The notes beneath the pieces are model-generated. The model saw only the letters and a list, made by a program, of their open reading frames with translations. It made no database searches and had not been told where the DNA came from. Positions 60,257 through 64,000 of a stretch of 64,000 bases of DNA are shown here, piece after piece (within the stretch, counting starts at the first letter, position 1; each line of letters begins with the position of its first letter). The stretch covers positions 4,477,501-4,541,500 of the forward strand of contig WARS01000043.1 in assembly GCA_008933995.1 (NCBI GenBank), in the 5' to 3' direction. The position numbers and the translations under genes were made by a program. Origin of the DNA: Datnioides undecimradiatus. Its lineage: Eukaryota; Chordata; Actinopteri; Lobotiformes; Datnioididae.

Positions 60257-60302
60257 AAAAGCGCGCCTGCCTCTGTCTGCCGCTCAATCCCAAGTCCACA
60301 GG
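60257..60302 (+). CDS. ppargc1b: ppargc1b exon 6: 46-nt small exon
   Basis: The acceptor is CTGATTGCAG and the donor is CAGG|GTGAGT. Phase is 1 in, 2 out. With the borrowed G of exon 5 it reads EKRACLCLPLNPKSTG, the last Gly being completed by exon 7. It corresponds to the human PGC-1beta stretch around RCLMLALSQSDPTFG, just before the SFEQTL block. Conservation is weak, so the call rests mainly on the good splice sites, the exact phase fit to both neighbours and the expected position. An 85-bp interrupted AC array ends about 90 bp upstream of the acceptor. Confidence 0.87.
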
Positions 60303-62602
60303 GTGAGTATCTCTATATGAAGCACCTGCTGTGTTTCATCACGCAGGGGCAGCTTTGATAAAAGCGCCCCTTCATTTTTCATGCAGTGTCTCGCCTGCAG
60401 TAGCTCGGTACTTCATGTTGAGCTTTGCAGAAGCATCGTTTGGTGAATGTCCTTCTCGTCTGGCCCGATTACTCCTCTTCCAGATGTGCAAAAAGCCACA
60501 AAGTGCAATTTCAGATGATTTCCGCTGAAGACCAAGTTTACTGTTTCAGTTTAAATGTGAGATAATCCAAAATACGCAGTTTGACTCATTAAAAGTGCTC
60601 ACTGTTAATCAAAAACAACCTCTAATAACCTGAACTGTGAACAAATGCTAGCTACAGCTAAACGGTAGCGCTCATTTTACAGAAGCCACACCTTTATTGT
60701 TCTTTATGCACTGAAACAAAGGACGCTGCAGGTGTAATGCAGATGCATGAATGCTGCAGTGTCAAACATGCATCTGCTTGTGAGTCCAAGCAGCACAATC
60801 TCTCATTCGTACTCAACATTGGGGAACATCGAGGAAAAGTAGTTTAAGGTATCTAATTGTTATGTAATGAGCTTATTTCTATTTAGCTCCTCGGTTTTAA
60901 TCTGGTCACTGGTGACTGGAGCCAAAGTGGATGATATATATGTTTATCTCCGCTAAATCAGTTTATTTATGCATTTATTTTGGTGCACAAGTTGCAAAAC
61001 GTCTGTCCCAGTGCTCACGTACAAAGCATTACCTATAGAAACCAGCCGAGGAGTTCACCCACTTCCAGGCGGTTTCAACGGCTGCTCCTCCTCCTCCTCC
61101 TCACCGCCGAAGCAAAGCACTCGACGTTGTGCGAACCGTTTATTTCTGACTCCGGCGTCAGAAACAGATTCCTCGCAGGAGCGGAGGATTGGTTCAGCTG
61201 TGCTAATCTAATGCCTGTAAACAAGCAAATTACTGCGTTAATCACCTTTGCCGCAATTTTTTTTAATTCAGCACTAATTGATTTGATCCTATTTGGGGGT
61301 TTTTGTTTCATTGTCTCAGTTATATAATCTAATGCTTCACAATCCGGCGGTAGCCCACGATTACATACGTACACCATTTTGCGTCAGTGTCAAGCGTTGG
61401 GCTCGGGGATTTGTTGGTGGGGCGGAAAGCAAAGAGCACTGAGTGACACATCAGACAAAACAAATGTATGTTTTTACATTTTGCACAGCACCTGTTTGAC
61501 AGCGCCGGCAGAGCTGACGGATGTGGGATTAATGACGATGATATTGAGTTTTTTTTCCCGAAGTTGCATTAAAAAAGATCGTTTTTTTATGAGGATTTTG
61601 CAGCAATGTGACTCTGCAAATCTGCTCAGAAGGCTGCTTCCTCTCATAAACAAATAAATAAAGAATAAAAGTGTTTTCCTGCAAAACAGTTTACATATCA
61701 GGAACATATATGCCAACACAGATAACCCTGTAATATCAAATACAGGGGATAAAACCTCCAAAGTTGTTAGGACGTAAGAATCTGAACAAAACCTCAGAAA
61801 CAGAGCCTGAGAAGACTTCACAGTGGCAACATGCACGGTCTCATAAGACTGTCCAATATTCTGAACATGCAACGAGATAAACCAGGACCGAATTCGGCAT
61901 ATTTCTCTCCAGGATCCCTAATGAATGGGGACCCCTGGCTGGCTTATTCAGATTTTAATCTGTGCCAGACAGAGTGCCCTCACAGCGCTCGCTTTTCCAA
62001 ATTAACCTCCCCACCCGTCCGAGCCTCGAGCCCTGGACCCTCTCCAGCTACGACCAGTCACAAAGCAAAATGGTTTTCTGCCCAGTACAAACCGCTGGCG
62101 TCCGTCCATCTCCTAAATGAATCTGTCTCCTAAAGAGCTCACCAAAAAAAAATAAAAAATAAAAAAAATGGTGTTTTTATTTTTTTTTATTTGACCCTCC
62201 TGTTCTCCGCGGAGGGTAAGTAATATCCCGCCTGAAGCCAATCCACTCGGCACCGCTCCTGCCTTTCATGGCAACTGGAGAAACAGAAACAGGCAGCCAG
62301 AAATAGAAAGCAGAAGAAGAATAGGGGAGAGGACGGCGGAGTACATATGGTTGTTGTGATAAGAAATGAGGAGCGCCGAGAAATGCCAGCACCATTTACA
62401 GGGAGAAACATAATTCAGATTCAGCAGACATAAGCTGAGACTGTTTGTATTTTAGGCGGGGGGGGGTTTACTGAGAGGCTTTAAAGGCTGTTATTGGATT
62501 CCTGCTGACTTGAATGTGACAAACACCACAGAGTCCAAAATGACACAGCGATCCTTCGTTTCTCTCTCTCTCCTCTGATCTCTGTTGTCGCTCCGCCATC
62601 AG
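60303..62602 (+). other. ppargc1b intron 6
   Basis: About 2.3 kb. No exon was recognised, although an open frame of 100 codons lies at 61831-62133. It has an A-rich/T-rich inverted repeat at 62143-62193 and a G run near 62459. Confidence 0.88.
62143..62193. repeat. A-rich/T-rich inverted repeat
   Basis: AAATAAAAAATAAAAAAAA-type sequence followed within a few bases by TTTTTATTTTTTTTTATTT. The halves are complementary with a loop of only about 5 bases. Confidence 0.8.
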
Positions 62603-62667
62603 AGAGCCCCAGTACAGCACCAAGCCTTTCGAGCAGACGCTCAGCGTGGATCTGTGTGGAACGGCAG
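62603..62667 (+). CDS. ppargc1b: ppargc1b exon 7: FEQTLSVDLCGTAG block
   Basis: The acceptor is CCGCCATCAG and the donor is GCAG|GTAAAC. The exon is 65 nt, phase 2 in, 1 out. It encodes EPQYSTKPFEQTLSVDLCGT and the start of AG, and continues as LTPPTTPP in the next exon. Human PGC-1beta has [23 protein letters not shown] and PGC-1alpha has [22 protein letters not shown], so this is one of the best conserved short blocks of the family. An A-rich/T-rich inverted repeat lies about 410 bp upstream in the intron. Confidence 0.95.
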
Positions 62668-62979
62668 GTAAACGCATCTCATGTTTACTCGGTTGTTTGT
62701 TTGTTTGTTTGGCTTCACGGCGATGTCAACAGGTCAAAGCTCCAGAGTAAGAAGGGGCGGGCACAGAGGCAACACGCCTTATTTTGTTTGGGATTAGAAG
62801 CGACAGGAAGCTGTGCATCAGTGTTGTGAAAGGTAGAGTCCCACCTGAGCTGGAGATGCTCAAAGCTAACCGTTAGCGTAGCTTAGCATAAAGACTGACA
62901 GTAGGAAACAGTCATAGGAAGGTTATGTTGTTTCAGTCTGTATCCTGCTCATGTTTGTGTGTCTGCCCTCCCCGCTCAG
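62668..62979 (+). other. ppargc1b intron 7
   Basis: 312 bp between GTAAAC and GCTCAG. It starts with a GTTT tetramer run (62697-62711). It also contains a short teleost dispersed-repeat fragment near 62855-62915 (CTAACCGTTAGCGTAGC followed by TTAGCATAAAGACTG). Confidence 0.9.
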
Positions 62980-63655
62980 GTCTCACCCCTCCCACCACCC
63001 CACCTCACAAACCGGTGGAGGATGAGCTCTTCAAACCGGCCGATGGAGGAAAGGGTGGTGACGTCGCAGGTGGTGGTGGCAGCAGCGGCGACAGCGGAGG
63101 AGGAGGCGGCAGCGGCGGCAGCGAGTCTGTTCACCCGGTGTCAAACACCAACACAAACACGAAAAGCTCGTCCTGGCTGAGCCGCGGCCACCACCAGCGG
63201 AAGCTCCCAGAGCAGACGGAGCTGTACGCCCAGCTGCGGCGCATGGGCCAGGCCGGCGAGGGCGACACCCACCGCACCTTTGGCGACCACGACTACTGTG
63301 CGCTGAGCCTCGGGGAGAGCCGCAAGCGGAGCGCCGCCATGCTTGGCGCCATGTTGCAGGCGCAAGCAGGGAGCGACGGAGTTAGCGTCCTGACACCCAA
63401 AGCGGCCGAAGATCAGGTATCGGACGGAAAGGCCATGGAGAGCGGGGAGCAGCTGCTGGTGTCGGAAGTTGCGGAACCTCTTGAGAAGCAGACGATGACG
63501 GTGGTGATATCGTCGTCGCCGCCGTCAGACTGCCAGTCAGCAGCTGCCACGCCGCCGGCCTCGGAGGAGGAGGCGGAGCGCTCGTCTGCGTCTCGCTCAC
63601 CCTCGCCCAGCCTCCACTCGTGTCCCGACTCCCCCGCCAGCAAGACAGACTCCAG
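62980..63655 (+). CDS. ppargc1b: ppargc1b exon 8: LTPPTTPP and DHDY (HCF-binding) exon
   Basis: The acceptor is CCCGCTCAG and the donor is CCAG|GTGAGA. The exon is 676 nt, phase 1 in, 2 out. In order: [11 protein letters not shown] and DELFKP; a Gly/Ser-rich low-complexity run (about 63040-63126); a basic segment ending in LPEQTELYAQLRRM (PGC-1alpha PEQSELYAQL); FGDHDYC with DHDY at 63285-63296, which fits the (D/E)HxY motif that binds host cell factor HCF-1; and a Ser/Pro-rich tail ending SPASKTDS. The Gly/Ser run has no counterpart in the mammalian proteins I recall. The reading frame meets a stop at 63657, just past the donor. Because the RS and RNA-recognition regions are still to come, the splice donor rather than the stop must be used. 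The next exon is outside the window. Confidence 0.95.
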
Positions 63656-64000
63656 GTGAGACGGAGGAGGTGTGAAGATGTGGGTCGAGCAGATTAGATT
63701 AGCAGTGAAAGGCAGAGAGTTCAGACAGCGACTGAGCGGGGCTGACGGGAGGAGACAATCAGACGACCCAGAGACGGAGAGGGAAAGAGAACAGTTCTGC
63801 ATTAATAAAGGGCGTATACAGCATCCAAATATGACTCTATAGTGTAGTTTTCAGCATATTCTGCCACATACGGCAAACCAGCTGCCCCACAACACGCTCT
63901 CTGCTGTCTGACTCTACTCTGGTGGAGCTGTAAAGAGAGTATCTGCAGTGTGTTTGCAGAAACGAAGATGCCAGTCGCCTTTGTGCGAGCAGTTCTGCAG

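Larger units (their letters stand above)
43648..64000 (+). other. ppargc1b: ppargc1b gene (PGC-1beta), partial: exons 2 to 8 by human numbering
   Basis: Seven exons on the + strand join in phase into one reading frame of 2360 nt. The product is a nuclear transcriptional coactivator that docks on nuclear receptors (PPARs, ERRs and others) and promotes mitochondrial and lipid-metabolism genes. Assignment to PGC-1beta rather than PGC-1alpha rests on recalled human sequences: the FPDIDLSQLD/ELQW block, YMHTYCLP, LRELL followed by DVSKPYRL, and VRRSRRL are beta-type. [13 protein letters not shown] and FGDHDYC are shared by the family. The initiator exon is upstream or unrecognised. Exons for the RS region and the RNA-recognition motif must lie beyond 64000. 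Every junction has a GT donor and an AG acceptor, and no frame break is seen. Confidence 0.96.

Noticed and set aside
61831-62133. 100-codon open frame in intron 6
   Set aside because: No similarity, no flanking splice sites in phase, and the exon 6 to exon 7 join is already complete.

Overview
The window looks like nuclear DNA of a bony fish, probably a percomorph teleost. The evidence is vertebrate-type spliced exons with GT/AG borders, long non-coding stretches very rich in (CA/GT)n microsatellites, and relics of repeats typical of teleosts. No bacterial-style genes, operons, CRISPR arrays, rRNA or intact tRNA genes were seen. Almost all of the longer open reading frames outside the exons are shadows of microsatellites or of purine/pyrimidine-rich low-complexity DNA.

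The only protein-coding gene I can support is ppargc1b (PGC-1beta), a nuclear transcriptional coactivator for PPAR, ERR and other nuclear receptors. It lies on the + strand and is incomplete at both ends. Seven consecutive coding exons are readable: 43648-43833, 47811-48011, 55943-56068, 58646-59705, 60257-60302, 62603-62667 and 62980-63655. Together they give 2360 nt (about 787 codons) with consistent splice phases. They encode the N-terminal activation domain, an LLxxL-type motif, the LKKLL and LRELL nuclear-receptor boxes, an acidic tract, the [13 protein letters not shown] block and the DHDY host-cell-factor motif. The first exon (start codon) and the C-terminal exons (RS region and RNA-recognition motif) are not in the window.

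Layout: 1-43647 is non-coding and most simply read as part of a very long first intron (5' flank cannot be excluded). It holds roughly 50 of the 60 CA/GT arrays, several purine-block/pyrimidine-block couplets, a degraded LINE reverse-transcriptase relic (minus strand, about 10260-11100) and a foldback MITE-like element (30657-31287). It also holds scattered candidate control sites: direct repeats of AGGTCA, RFX X-boxes, CRE, and an E-box next to a MEF2 site. From 43648 to the end, exons alternate with introns of 2.3-7.9 kb or less; intron 4 carries a tRNA-headed SINE-like repeat (57910-58180).

The most interesting non-coding signal is a perfect DR1 element followed four bases later by a perfect CRE (47023-47046) in intron 2. 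At least three further DR1-type sites lie upstream. For a gene whose product coactivates DR1-binding receptors, this raises the possibility of feedback control, but it is inference from motifs only.
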